Shown here: positions 54,601-64,000 of the stretch, piece by piece | Numbering within the stretch: position 1 is the first letter of the stretch | Layout: each line of letters opens with the position of its first letter | Source of the DNA: Imbricaverruca yamaguchii | Taxonomy: Eukaryota; Arthropoda; Thecostraca; Neoverrucidae | Direction of reading: 5' to 3' | Length of the DNA: 64,000 bases | NCBI GenBank assembly: GCA_034440575.1 | Contig: JAOTOL010001660.1 | Location: 2,097,001 to 2,161,000, forward strand | Translations under genes and position numbers: made by a program | The notes under the pieces: model-generated | The model's input: the letters and a program-made list of their open reading frames with translations, nothing else | What the model was told of the DNA's origin: nothing | Databases searched by the model: none

Positions 54601-54814
54601 AACGTGTGTGGCAAATATTCAAATTTGCACCTCTTCACAGGCTTTGATGACGTCAAAAACATTTAATTCACATTCTGTATCTAGAAGGTACTAAAATATA
54701 ATAGGCAAAGGGCAAAAGGGAATCTAGTATGTAGTCTAGTAGTATCTAGTTCCAACATTCACTACGTATCAAGGAATATTCGATATTTTTAGTAAAATCT
54801 GCCATAATTATGGT
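51618..54814. other. Intergenic, turning AT-rich; no gene seen
   Basis: From about 52.0 kb composition changes to AT-rich with little CpG. Two related stretches (about 53040-53170 and 53740-53890: CATATTACTG/CATTATATT..CCCATTTTTGGTGTTA, GCCTGCCAACTGAAAAGTA) are diverged copies of an unclassified repeat. Confidence 0.5.
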
Positions 54815-55033
54815 ATTCCGTGAGACGAAATGTACGACCCTTAATATACCAGGAGGTGCTGAGTTTACATAAAAAGCAACGTTAGGGATTATGCTATATT
54901 ACTCAGCGTTTCATTCCTGACGATGGCCCCTGGCCGAAACGTTGAGTAATACAGCATTATTCCTAACGTTACTTTTGATGTAAACTCTGCACCTCCTGGT
55001 ATATTGAGGGTCGTACATTTCGTCTCACGCAAT
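54815..55033. repeat. Foldback hairpin, 98-bp arms, loop with CTGACGA..GAAAC motif
   Basis: Arms 54815-54912 and 54936-55033 are inverted copies with few mismatches. The 23-base loop plus flank reads CCTGACGATGGCCCCTGGCC then GAAACG. CTGANGA, a GGCC/GGCC stem and GAAAC is the order of a hammerhead-ribozyme core, with one extra U before the stem. Related CTGA-stem-GAAACG words are known at ends of Penelope-like elements. Function not shown. Confidence 0.88.
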
Positions 55034-56034
55034 GTCTAAAACCCAGGAGCACTTAAGAGCCATTCTTTGTTGTATTAAACAAAATTATGGTAGGTACGGT
55101 TACGTCACGTAACCATGCTAAATTTGTTTTTGTTGTTAAACCTGTGCACACTTTCAACTGTGGCGCATCAAATACATAAGTTACTGCTACTTTAACAATT
55201 GGTCGTTGGTTGGGATTTTATGTTCAATCAATAGCTGGATTTCTCCAATGTGAACCTAGGTAGGTAGATTGGTACCTATCTAGGTACCTAGGCCTGACTA
55301 GCCTTATATGCAGGGAAATTCGAATATTGACTTCCATGGGATGAAAATACGTTTTACAGATATACCCACACCTATTTCCCAGCATGTGGGAACCATGAAA
55401 TTGCACTAAGGATGAAACATCCTTGACGTGAAACATCTGATCTGATCATTGATAAAACATCTGGGCCTTACCATAATGATCTGATGTGGGCTGCTCAGCC
55501 TCAGCCCATGTCAAGTGAGTAGTGATGTAAGAAGGAATGTCATATACAGGGGAAGAAGATAAAGGACCATGAAGACTAGCAAGTGACAAGTTCGTGCTCA
55601 ACCAGGTTGTCAAACTTTTTTCTGTAACAATATTTTATGCTGAAATAAAAGGATAACTTTAGAGGGCAGTATTAAAGCGTATTTTGGTGGATACATAATT
55701 TTCAGCCATGCTGATTGTTCCGAAAGCATTTTATTTCTGAGTTTTTACACAAAGATGACATTTTCTTTCCAAAATGCACATGTGTTGATGTATCCTTCCA
55801 GCATTGTCAAATCCCAGACTGAAGTATGGCAGACAGGTTGATGAGACCCACCACATGCACCAGGACTGATGCAAATAAGGATAGGGAGAAAAGGCATACT
55901 GAGTGCACCAACCCTGAGGAGAAAAATGACACCACATGTGCAGAAAAGACTAAGGATTTGTGACAATCCATGTCTTAGCAGTTCATTTATATGCATATTT
56001 ATATATAAAGGCATAAAAGGCATAACACATTAGT
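55034..56034. other. AT-rich intergenic; no gene seen
   Basis: A short CTAGGTAGGT/ACCTATCTAGGTACC cluster at 55253-55292; otherwise nothing. Confidence 0.5.
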
Positions 56035-56305
56035 GCAACTATGAGCCACAAGGGCCCTTCTTGGTTGCATTCTGTACACTGAACCAGTTGCCTACCAAAT
56101 CTGTCAATCAGCCCTCCCTGTAATACTGAAAAGCAAGCCCTGTATTCTTATGATTGTCTATGCTGTTTTTAAAGATGTTCAATGTGCTGCTGACAATGGT
56201 GACAGAGATGACAATGTTTTCTGGCAGCTGGTTCCAGTGTTCTACTACCCTGCTGGTGAAGAAAGTCTGTCTTAACCTTGTTCTGCTGTGGCCAGGCACA
56301 CACCC
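56035..56305 (-). mobile_element. 3' end of a CR1/L2-like LINE
   Basis: Reverse complement of the end of the 57.45-58.29 kb element. On the minus strand it encodes RLRQTFFTSRVVEHWNQLPE and SVNIFKNSID-like blocks, then the stop and the common 3' tail (GATTTGGTAGGCAACTGGTT, AAGAAGGGCCCTTGTGGCTC). It lies in inverted orientation to the other copy. Confidence 0.8.
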
Positions 56306-56345
56306 AGGATTTTTCATGGGGGGCAAACCAAAAAGGGCACTTGGC
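56285..56345. mobile_element. Fragment of a DNA-transposon-like end (CCCAGGATTTTTCATGGGGG)
   Basis: CACACCCAGGATTTTTCATG then GGGGGCAAACC resembles, in reverse, the 60195-60235 and 61237-61270 fragments. Likely terminus of one dispersed family. Confidence 0.35.
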
Positions 56346-57449
56346 CAGCTCCAAAGGGGCACCTGACCGGCTGGCCCATATATATAATATATAATATATA
56401 ACATTTCCAAAATACCTCATTTTGAGCTAAATATAGTGTATTGTCCTTATATAGTATACAATTTCAGTATTTAACAGCAGTATCTGTTGCAATGATGACA
56501 AAAACTAATGAACTGTTTGTAGCAAATATGCAACAGCTGTCTGGTGGATGCTATTCTTAAGGGGAATTTTCACTTTCTTTGCATTGCCTGTCCCACATGC
56601 ACCAGTGTTTTGCTGGCACACTGATATGACAGTGCAATGCACAGTGGCTAAGGTGGCACTCTGGAGCAGCCCTCTTGAGGTACACCAACTATGCCTGGTG
56701 CATTCCAGACAAGATCTCAGTGGGATTGCTTTCCTTGCAGACTGGGTCAAGTTAAGGTAGATAGGTTTGTGTGTGGTTTGTTACTTGCTGTGTCAGTGTT
56801 TCAGTGTTACTAATATTTTTGCTATAAATGTAAAAATGCCAACCTGTGCTGTACCTGAATGCTTGAATGGTACTTGAAAATGTGGCAAAAGCTTGAGATA
56901 CAAGAAGTTATTCAGCCACCACAAAGATCAGCATTAGTAGCTGAGGTGCAGGGCAAGATCTGTTGTAGCTGTAAGGTAGCTGATGTTAAAGATCCTCATG
57001 TGTGCTCCTCACACTTCCTAGCTTTGGATTATGAATTAAACACTCAGTTTGAGCTGCAATGCCAAGAAGCATGATGTCACATGGGAACCTTCATCCTTCT
57101 GCTGTGCCATCAGTGAACACTCAGTCATCACATCCTATCATGTAAATCATCCTTGTAATCATTTTCTTTTATTTTCTCCTTCATTTGTATGTGTTGGAAC
57201 TGTTTTCAACTGCCAAGAAGCATTGATCTGAGTTATCTGAGTTTGTAGTTTGCATTCAAGACCCTTCTTCTTCAAGCATTCATGACCCTACATTCAAGCC
57301 ACTTCTTCCAATTTTGTCTCAATGAGATGAAGGAGACAAAGCACATAATATACATACCACTATGATGAATATTTATTGTATGGGTCACAGTAGATCCATA
57401 TTGTAAGGAGGATGTTAGTGGCAAAGCCTGGATACTGTCTTTCTGTGAT
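56346..57449. other. AT-rich intergenic; no gene seen
   Basis: ATATATAATATATAATATATA at 56378-56400. 56835-57065 has a plus-strand frame (from about 56837: ATGCCAACCTGTGCTGTACC) reminiscent of the start of a THAP-type zinc finger, with MPTCAVPEC at the start and HVCSSHF further on, but broken by a stop. This may be a decayed THAP/P-element remnant. Confidence 0.4.
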
Positions 57450-58290
57450 GGATGGCTAAGCAAAATCTGCTCAGCTCTGCACAACATAGTGATCTTCAGT
57501 GCAAAATCATGCATGCAGGTAAGCAGCATATGAAGGCTCCATACTTGATAGGTGGCCAAGTGCTATCAGTGACTCAACAGAAGAAGGATTTAGGTGTTAT
57601 TCTAAACAAAAAATGTGGGCATCAAAACAGACCAAGGAAGCCAGGAAGAAGGCACTGAGAATGCTCGGCAATAAATAGGAATGTATCATACAGAAGTGAG
57701 GAAGTGATCAGGAAGCTTTACTGTGCATACGTCAGGCCACATTTGGAATACTGCATCCAAGCTTGGTCTCCTAGCTATGAAAAAAAGATTGTTGGCTTTC
57801 AGAGAGAGTACAAAAGAGGGCTACAAAAATGGTTAATGGCATAAGTAACATGGCATATGAGGAAAGATTGAAGAAATTGAATATGTATTCACTTAGATAT
57901 AGAAGGCTGAAAGGAGATCTCATCGAGGTCTTTAAATGTGTACATGGTCTGGAGAGGGGATATCTTGGGGACATGTTTGAATTGAACTGAAATGATGCAA
58001 TTAGAGGTCATAAATTCCAAATTAAAGTTAACCACAGCAGAACAAGGTTAAGGCAGACTTTCTTCACCAACAGGGTAGTAGAACACTGGAACCAGCTGCC
58101 AGAAAACATTGTCAGTAGCAGCACATTGAACATCTTTAAAAACAGCATCGACAATCATTATAAGAATAGAGGGCTTGCTTTTCAGTATTACAGGGAGGGC
58201 TGATTGACAGATTTGGTGGGCAACTGGTTCAGTGTACAGAGTGCAACCAAGAAGGGCCCTTGTGGCTCATAGTTGCACTAATATTTTATG
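57450..58290 (+). pseudogene. CR1/L2-like LINE fragment: end of reverse transcriptase and 3' tail
   Basis: Readable blocks in shifting frames: QCKIMHAGKQHMKAPYLIGG, QKKDLGVILNKK, RKLYCAYVRPHLEYCIQAWS (RT thumb region), YRRLKGDLIEVFKCVHGLE, RLRQTFFTNRVVEHWNQLPE, LNIFKNSID, stop, then the 3' tail shared with 56035-56305. Frameshifts and a stop make it inactive. This block order is typical of CR1/L2-clade ORF2 C-termini. Confidence 0.85.
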
Positions 58291-59123
58291 TCTTTAAATG
58301 AGGTGTCATGGATCCAAGATTATGCTTTTGGTGATTTCAATGTACCATTTTAATCACTAATGCCATATACTAAAGTTGTGTTTTTAATGCAATCCACCTT
58401 TCAATGTAGAAAAGTGGCTAGTCAGGTTTTGAAATATTTTTCCTGCATTTGCTCTGTAATAATACTGTTCAAGCTAGTCCTGGTATATCCTCATCTTGTG
58501 TGCATGTATGTTGAATAAACTATTGTGTGTATAAGCCTAAAAAGAACTTCAGGTGTGGACTAAGCATTGTTCAATATGTGGTGTACATGTGTGTTCCCTT
58601 TGGTGTTTCTCCTTCTGGATCTGGTATTTTGGAAAATAAGACCACGAGAGCAGTTGGCAAGATTGCTGATCTGTTGGAAGAGCCACAATAAGAGCTGACT
58701 GAGCTGACCATAGCTAAGCACATTGAGGAAATGTATTGTGGTGTAAAACTCATGCACATACAAGCACTTCACATCCTGATGAACTAAGAATGTGTATAAA
58801 AAGAACCTCAATATTCCATAGCTTTGCATGCTTAAAAATTGCTTTGTAAATGGTTCAGATTGTGCTTCCCTTTAATTAATTCACAATGTTATGCTATTTG
58901 TACTCAGCCATAATGTTCCATTAGTCATGAAAACAACACATTTCACACTTGATCTTTCCCAGCAAGAGTAGAAAAGGTAAACTGCTGAGGTGATTGCCAT
59001 TTATTCACATCAAGGTGACAACTAGTGACAGCGAGACGAGCATCAGACTCTTCCTCATGGCAGTACATCTGTTATTGTGTTTCCTTGCGTAGCACTTGGA
59101 CGACAAGCTCACTGCACTATGTC
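58291..59123. other. AT-rich intergenic; no gene seen
   Basis: Nothing recognised. Confidence 0.5.
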
Positions 59124-59313
59124 ATGTTGGGTGAGGGGGACGAGTAGCCTACGGGTAAGTTGCTCGTCTCACAATCGAAAGGTTGTGGGTTCTAGTCTCA
59201 CCTGTCGCTACTCTTCGCCCGCGACCAATCGGCGTGAGAGATTGGCGACGCTACATGACTCAACGGTCGATGTATCGTAAAAACCAATAGCCAACCAATG
59301 TTGGGTGAGGGGG
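59124..59313 (+). mobile_element. Full-length tRNA-derived SINE (family A) with 16-bp target duplication
   Basis: Body 59140-59297 (158 bp) between perfect 16-bp direct repeats ATGTTGGGTGAGGGGG (59124-59139 and 59298-59313). A-box-like TAGCCTACGGGT, B-box-like GGGTTCTAGTCTC, body CGCGACCAATCGGCGTGAGA, GATTGGCGACGCTACATGAC, TCAACGGTCGATGTATCGTA and tail CCAATAGCCAACCAA. The best-defined copy of the family. Confidence 0.93.
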
Positions 59314-60189
59314 CAGTTTCATTCGATGGGTCGGAGGGACGTTGGGCCATCGGGCCTTCAGTGTGTCCGCGGTGCCGGGGGCGAGGGAGAGGTCTGGCGC
59401 GAGGTCGGCGGAGCTCTCGGGGCTCTGTGTCTTGACTTGATTCGGCGAGAGTGCGCCAGTGGTTGGGGGAGGGGGAGATGGGCCACTCCAGAACAGTTGT
59501 AAATTATTCGTGAAAACGAGTGGGAATATACCACCTACTGTGCACTAGATCGGGATCCTTCCCGAATCATTATCGGCATCGTGCTTCTTGGTGTGTGCTT
59601 ATGAAGTCTTCATACCTTGTTTCTGACAGTATCACGCCTATTAGCATCATGCTTCTGCTTACCATAACTGATTCGGGATCGTGATAACAAGCATCCCATG
59701 ATGCAATTCCCAGGAATTTGATTGCCTATAGCGTCCATTTTGTACAATACTAGTTTAGAGAATATATATTTCTTTCGTTGTCATTGGTATCGATATCCCA
59801 ACTTGGATACCTTTCAAAACATGCAAAACGACTAGTTATATGTAGCAATTGTCTCAAAACTAAGTTTTAACGACATAAGTATTTTAAGCAGTATTAATTC
59901 CATGGCGATTTCGACATCCTGCCGTACTCGTTTCGACATCTCCCTCCTAACGATAATTCATGATTTTATCACTGCCCCGGAAGAGCTCGCGCAGGACCTC
60001 ACACTCGAGGTGCCAGCGTTGACATTGCCGCGACCGAAGTGCGTCGGGTGCCCCACACCCAGCACAGTGGTATTCAGTACAGTAGCACTCCAGAGGTGGG
60101 ATGGTGCCCTGTACGAGCCCCACACACCTGTGTCTGAGGGCGGTACGACCTGACCCCGTGACCATACCTTTGTCAATGGGCAATGTGCA
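59314..60189. other. Intergenic; no gene seen
   Basis: Mixed sequence without recognised features. Confidence 0.5.
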
Positions 60190-60275
60190 ATCCGTTTGCC
60201 CCACCCCATGGAGAAAATCCTAGGTACCCCCCCCCTTTTTTTTCCCCCACTTTTCCCCCCCCCCGGGTACAATAC
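60190..60275. mobile_element. Dispersed element end (CCATGGAGAAAATCCTAGGT) with C/T runs
   Basis: Shares TTTSCCCCACCCCMTGGAG and AAAATCCTAGGTACCCC with 61236-61272, followed here by poly-C/poly-T runs. Probably a terminus of a DNA transposon family. Confidence 0.45.
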
Positions 60276-61235
60276 GCATGGGGTTAGGAATGTGAGGCCT
60301 CACTTAAAATATCATGTATGCGTGCAAGTGATATGGCAGGATTAAGCGACGTTACCGTATCCTCAGGAGGGGGTTGGAACGCTTTCCTTTGGATCTGGGC
60401 CGCTTTACTTCGGTAACCTGCTCTCTTAGCTCGCTCAGCTCGGTCACGGTGTCCTCGGACATGGCTGTCATCTCCGGGGAATAGCCAGGTCCTGCACTGA
60501 GTTCAGTTTATCTGGAACGGACGCCGATACGGGCCTCCAAAACATGTTCGAGGTCGGGAGCAAGGCGTGTGTCTGGCGCTCTGTGTTTGTTTGCACGAGC
60601 AGCGTCCCCGATCTGGCACTTGCAATCCTGGCCACTTGCAGACGGCTCGCCGTCCTATCTAGCACCCTTTTCAGCTTGAAAGTATTTACTTAGTCCAGGG
60701 ACTGGACCATCATGGAACAGGGCCCTCAGGGGGGGCAACCGTGTTGAAGCACAGTGGATTTCTAACACAAATATGTGGAGAAGGACAAGACCAGTGGAGG
60801 TCAAATTTTCCCAGCGAATCCCTCATACGAAACTTCCACGCGTCAAATGTGACGCAAGAATGTCATTTGGCAGCAATTAGCAAAACCCAGGAGTCTTAGC
60901 AGAAACCGCCTATGCACGAATGTTGTTTGGACATCCAGCGTTATTAACTGGAATGCACTTATAGTTGAAAAATGTACACTTGATTGATTTGTGCTGGTGT
61001 AATCTTAGCAGTGTGAAGTTTCTTATCAAGGGATACCAAAGAACGTCGAACAGGATGGGATGTTATGGTTGAAATCCCGTGACTCTGAAACGAGGGTGGA
61101 ATATTGGGTGCCCTTCACGGGGAAATTGAGTTGGTCATTAATGATGTCATGTTAAGAAATGGGCCACTTTGAAACAAAAGAGTGGTCCAAATTATGGAAC
61201 TGGAAAAAAAATCGCTTTAGTTGAGTCCACTCCAA
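60276..61235. other. Intergenic; no gene seen
   Basis: Nothing recognised. Confidence 0.5.
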
Positions 61236-61285
61236 ATCCGTTTTCCCCACCCCCTGGAGAAAATCCTAGGTACCCCACTGCCTTC
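61236..61285. mobile_element. Dispersed element end, second copy
   Basis: Same word series as 60190-60230, same orientation: CCCCCTGGAGAAAATCCTAG then GTACCCC. Confidence 0.45.
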
Positions 61286-61959
61286 GATGCTCCCATCTAT
61301 GCATGCACCCCTTGCCCATTAAGGGAGGGCGCTCCCCTCACAAGACTTATTTTTCCAGAGCTTCACAGTTCCTTTTCAGATCGAAATATTTGGTGGCAAA
61401 AGCGCGCTTTTCATTACATTCCTAGCTCGAGTCGAAAATACCACTAAAAGAAGCCAAGCAGGCCCGGCTGCCGACCCCGAAATCATGGTGCCAGCCGCAT
61501 CTCACTTATCAGCCTCCCACGCGGACGCGGTCAAATACGCTGGGGGTGGAGCGCATCGCCGGCTCTAGCTAGCGCAGATGTTTTGCCTAGAATGCGATCA
61601 AGCGTTTCCATTTATCCTACTGATTGAAATAAGCCCCCGATGTACATAGATTACGGCTTGCGAGCACACCCGCTAGATGGCGGTATGATCAGTGTCAGAT
61701 GCTCCAAAAGTGGCAAGGTGTCTTGCGTATGGTTATTTTCTGGTTGTTTACATAAAACGACCAAACCCGTTTGGGTTTTTAACGTGACAACATGGTGACA
61801 CGCTATTATCACATACTATGTGATGACTGTACACCCTACTGTAGACATTGTATAATCCGTCTGTCATTCGAATGACGGGGTTGTATCACGAAAAATAAGC
61901 AGCCGTGGTGTGATCCGAGCTGTGTCGTTCGCGCCTCAGGTATTCGGTGCCGGTGAACG
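61286..61959. other. Upstream region of METTL26
   Basis: No gene seen. Possible 5' UTR near the end; CGCCTCAG|GTATTC at 61933-61946 could be an acceptor of a 5' non-coding exon, but this is not supported otherwise. Confidence 0.4.
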
Positions 61960-62568
61960 ATGATGAACTACGCAGCTGCTGGGCGCAACGCCGGCCCGAT
62001 ACTGGAGGCGGTGGCCAAGTTCGTGTCCGCCTCGGCGGCCGGCACGGCGCTGGAGGTGAGCTCCGGCACTGGCCAGCACATGGCGCTGCTGGCGCGCCAG
62101 TACCCGCACCTGCAGTGGCAGCCGACTGACGTGGCGGCGCCCCTGCTGATCAGCTGCGACCAGCACGCGGCCGGCCTCACCAACGTGCTGCCGGCGCGCC
62201 TGCTGGACGCCGCCGAGCAGTGGGAGCCGCAGCTGCCGCAGCTGGCGCCCGACTCCCTCCAGCTGATCGTCAACATCAACATGGTGCACATCGCGCCGTG
62301 GTCGTGCGCGCTGGGCCTGCTGGCCGGCGCCGGCCGCTTCCTCGCCGCCGACGGCCTGCTCATCATGTACGGCCCGTTCGCCAGCAACGGCGTGCTCACG
62401 CCGCAGAGCAACGTCGACTTCGACGCGCACCTGCGCGTGCAGAACGGCGAGTGGGGCGTGCGCGACATCCGGGACTTGAGCGACGCGGCGCGACCGCATA
62501 ACCTCAGCCTCCTCGCCATAGTGGGTATGCCAGCCAATAATAAAGTACTCGTGTGGAAGAAGCTCTGA
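61960..62568 (+). CDS. METTL26: METTL26 / UPF0585 methyltransferase-like protein
   Basis: 202-codon intronless ORF, close to the 204 residues of human METTL26 (C16orf13). Class I SAM-dependent methyltransferase fold of the UPF0585 family; the substrate is not established. Motif I is LEVSSGTGQH (31-40), followed by QWQPTD at the acidic post-I position, the family block VNINMVHIAPW (104-114), MYGPF (136-140), PQSNVDFD (148-155) and MPANNK (190-195). The start is well fixed: an in-frame TGA lies two codons before ATGATG (A at -3), so translation begins at 61960 or 61963. GC-rich codons like AFG2A and the Roughest exons, in contrast to AT-rich flanks. No polyadenylation signal next to the stop; AATAAA occurs near 63184. 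Confidence 0.95.
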   Translation: MMNYAAAGRNAGPILEAVAKFVSASAAGTALEVSSGTGQHMALLARQYPHLQWQPTDVAAPLLISCDQHAAGLTNVLPARLLDAAEQWEPQLPQLAPDSLQLIVNINMVHIAPWSCALGLLAGAGRFLAADGLLIMYGPFASNGVLTPQSNVDFDAHLRVQNGEWGVRDIRDLSDAARPHNLSLLAIVGMPANNKVLVWKKL

Positions 62569-63276
62569 TGCTATGTTGTCTATCTTTTATATGTTATTTA
62601 GACGTGGCCTGTGTGTCGTCTCTGAATTGTCCTGTGTGTCCTGTGTGTCCTGTGTGTCGCACAGGCTTCTGAAGAGCAGCGAACTGCTCCCATTTATTAA
62701 CGTGTAGTGGTGGTGAGGTACCCAAATATAGCCAAATATACAAACTACGAATCGACATAGAGTGAAATTTACAAATTGTGTGTGCGTGAATATTTAAAAT
62801 GGAGTCGAACACGTTGGGATAGACGTAGCTCTAGACAAAATGAGAAGCATGGAATTATTTTTTTTTTGTGAACCTATTCAATCTAGTGCCACTGATAAAT
62901 GAATGTGCGACCAAATTCTTCGATAAGTATCAGACGGATAGTGTAGGAGATTTTGTTGTAGGATAGTTATGCAAAATCACTACAAGCAATGCATTGCTTT
63001 GATTTATTTAAGCATGTTTGCTTGTCCTATGTGTTCATGAGAAAACACATAACCTTGAGGTACTCGATCTGATGTTTATAAACAAGGAAATTTGCATTGG
63101 ATATAGTAAAGTTGGGAACGTTTGAAAAATAGTTATCACTTGTGAATTTTTCGTTTTACAGCTAATCCTTACCAAATATTTTAATAAAGACGCCATTCCA
63201 GATCACATGATTCGTTGGCTGTGTCAGTTGCCACGGTCAGGTTAATCGAAGACGGCTTCCAAATGTGGAAACCCTT
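62569..63276. other. Downstream flank of METTL26; no gene seen
   Basis: TGTCCTGTG words at 62626-62658, otherwise AT-rich sequence. Confidence 0.5.
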
Positions 63277-63492
63277 AAAGGTTATTTTGGGGGAGGAGAT
63301 GGCCGAGTGGTTAAGGTGTCGGGCCATGGGTACCAAAGGTCCCGGGTTCGACTCTAGCGCCGCTCAGGACATTTCCCAATCCCGAGGCCCACCGGCGAAA
63401 CAGTGTGGGCGGCGCCATTAGCCGTGAATGTGTCGTGATGTGTCGTGTCGTGAACCAACCAATAAACAAACAAAACAAAAAGGATATTTTGG
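63277..63492 (+). mobile_element. tRNA-derived SINE (family B, tRNA-Ser/Leu-like head) with target duplication
   Basis: Body 63291-63478. The head reads GGAGATGGCCGAGTGGTTAA (A box TGGCCGAGTGG, type of long-variable-arm tRNAs), B box GGTTCGACTCT, then body CAGGACATTTCCCAATCC, CCACCGGCGAAACAGTGTGG, tail CCAACCAATAAACAAACAAA. Flanked by AAAGGTTATTTTGG (63277-63290) and AAAGGATATTTTGG (63479-63492), a 14-bp duplication with one mismatch. Confidence 0.9.
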
Positions 63493-64000
63493 TGTAGGAT
63501 GATACCTAAACAATTTATACTACTGCGATGCACGTCAAACGCAATGGTAATGTGGACACAGGGGGATCTTCGGTCAAAGAAAGAACTGGTGCGTTCAATA
63601 TTCAAGAACTATGAGGTAGGAGTACCTGTCTAGCATGCCCTCCAGCGTTGAGCCCTAACGAACCCGCTCAAAACCCGAGCGCAAAGTGGGGGGGGGGCGA
63701 GACGAGCCCCTGCCCGCCCTACACATGTTTACTCACCGTCCCCAACTGATATGGAGAAGTCGAGCCTCCAGATTCTGGGGCAATGCTTGAACCCAAATGC
63801 ACGGCAATATAATTAATTCCACCTAATTCTATATTTCAACTTCCTGGAAGTGATTTCCCGGACCGGAACAGGATTTCCAGACCTGAAATTCATGGACATA
63901 ACATCTATGATATGCTGGAAGTGCTTTGTGTGATCCATCAAGGGAGCTTGTACATTGATATCTGTATGCACCTATTATCTATCTAACTGTATTGGTACAG
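63493..64000. other. End of window; no gene seen
   Basis: Unremarkable sequence with a G run near 63690. Confidence 0.5.

Overview
This is a metazoan nuclear genome window. Coding sequence is very GC-rich, genes are split by GT-AG introns (or intronless), and the non-coding DNA is packed with minisatellites, tRNA-derived SINEs, degenerate LINEs and small DNA transposons. The best-preserved protein (a Roughest/Kirre-type Ig protein ending in a 'DPR-S-x-YGNPYLR' tail) points to an arthropod. GC-rich codon use with such dense tandem repeats would fit a crustacean, possibly a barnacle, but the species cannot be fixed from the sequence alone.

Layout. From 1 to about 41.9 kb the window is dominated by one plus-strand gene, the ortholog of roughest/kin-of-irre (IrreC/Kirre/SYG-1/KIRREL family). 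Nine exons are visible at 5152-5287, 8532-8840, 10445-10607, 16066-16202, 23670-23928, 27021-27179, 31266-31385, 32249-32442 and 41298-41567. They read through with matching phases from the end of Ig1, through Ig2-Ig5, a transmembrane helix and the cytoplasmic tail to a stop codon after a class I PDZ-binding C-terminus (THV). The signal peptide and most of Ig1 lie upstream of the window. About 95% of this locus is intron, much of it tandem repeat. From 43.6 to 44.9 kb there is a dead non-LTR retrotransposon with an RNase H domain. At 47.86-50.25 kb on the minus strand lies an intronless AFG2A (SPATA5) AAA+ ATPase. From about 52 to 59 kb composition becomes AT-rich with LINE 3' ends. At 61.96-62.57 kb lies an intronless METTL26 (UPF0585) methyltransferase-like gene.

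The most unusual signal is a repeated pattern at the Roughest/Kirre splice junctions. Several intronic minisatellites are built from copies of the adjacent exon-intron junction: donor side of exons 1, 5 and 8, probably 3; acceptor side of exons 5, 6 and 7, possibly 1. The stop codon of exon 9 has been tandemly duplicated in the same way. In intron 1 the 48-bp unit keeps frame, has no stop and carries CAG|GTACGT in most copies, so decoy donors would extend exon 1 in 16-codon steps.

Other points: three foldback hairpins (6.1, 45.9 and 54.8 kb), a 900-bp hAT-like element with a perfect 8-bp target duplication, SINEs with 14-16 bp target duplications, about 500 bp of alternating purine-pyrimidine DNA, a (GGGCT)n block just before an acceptor, and an AFG2A D1 ring that has lost its Walker B glutamate and sensor-1 asparagine.

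The three recognisable genes act separately: cell adhesion at the surface, ribosome maturation ATPase, and a small methyltransferase-like protein. No operon-like relation is implied.
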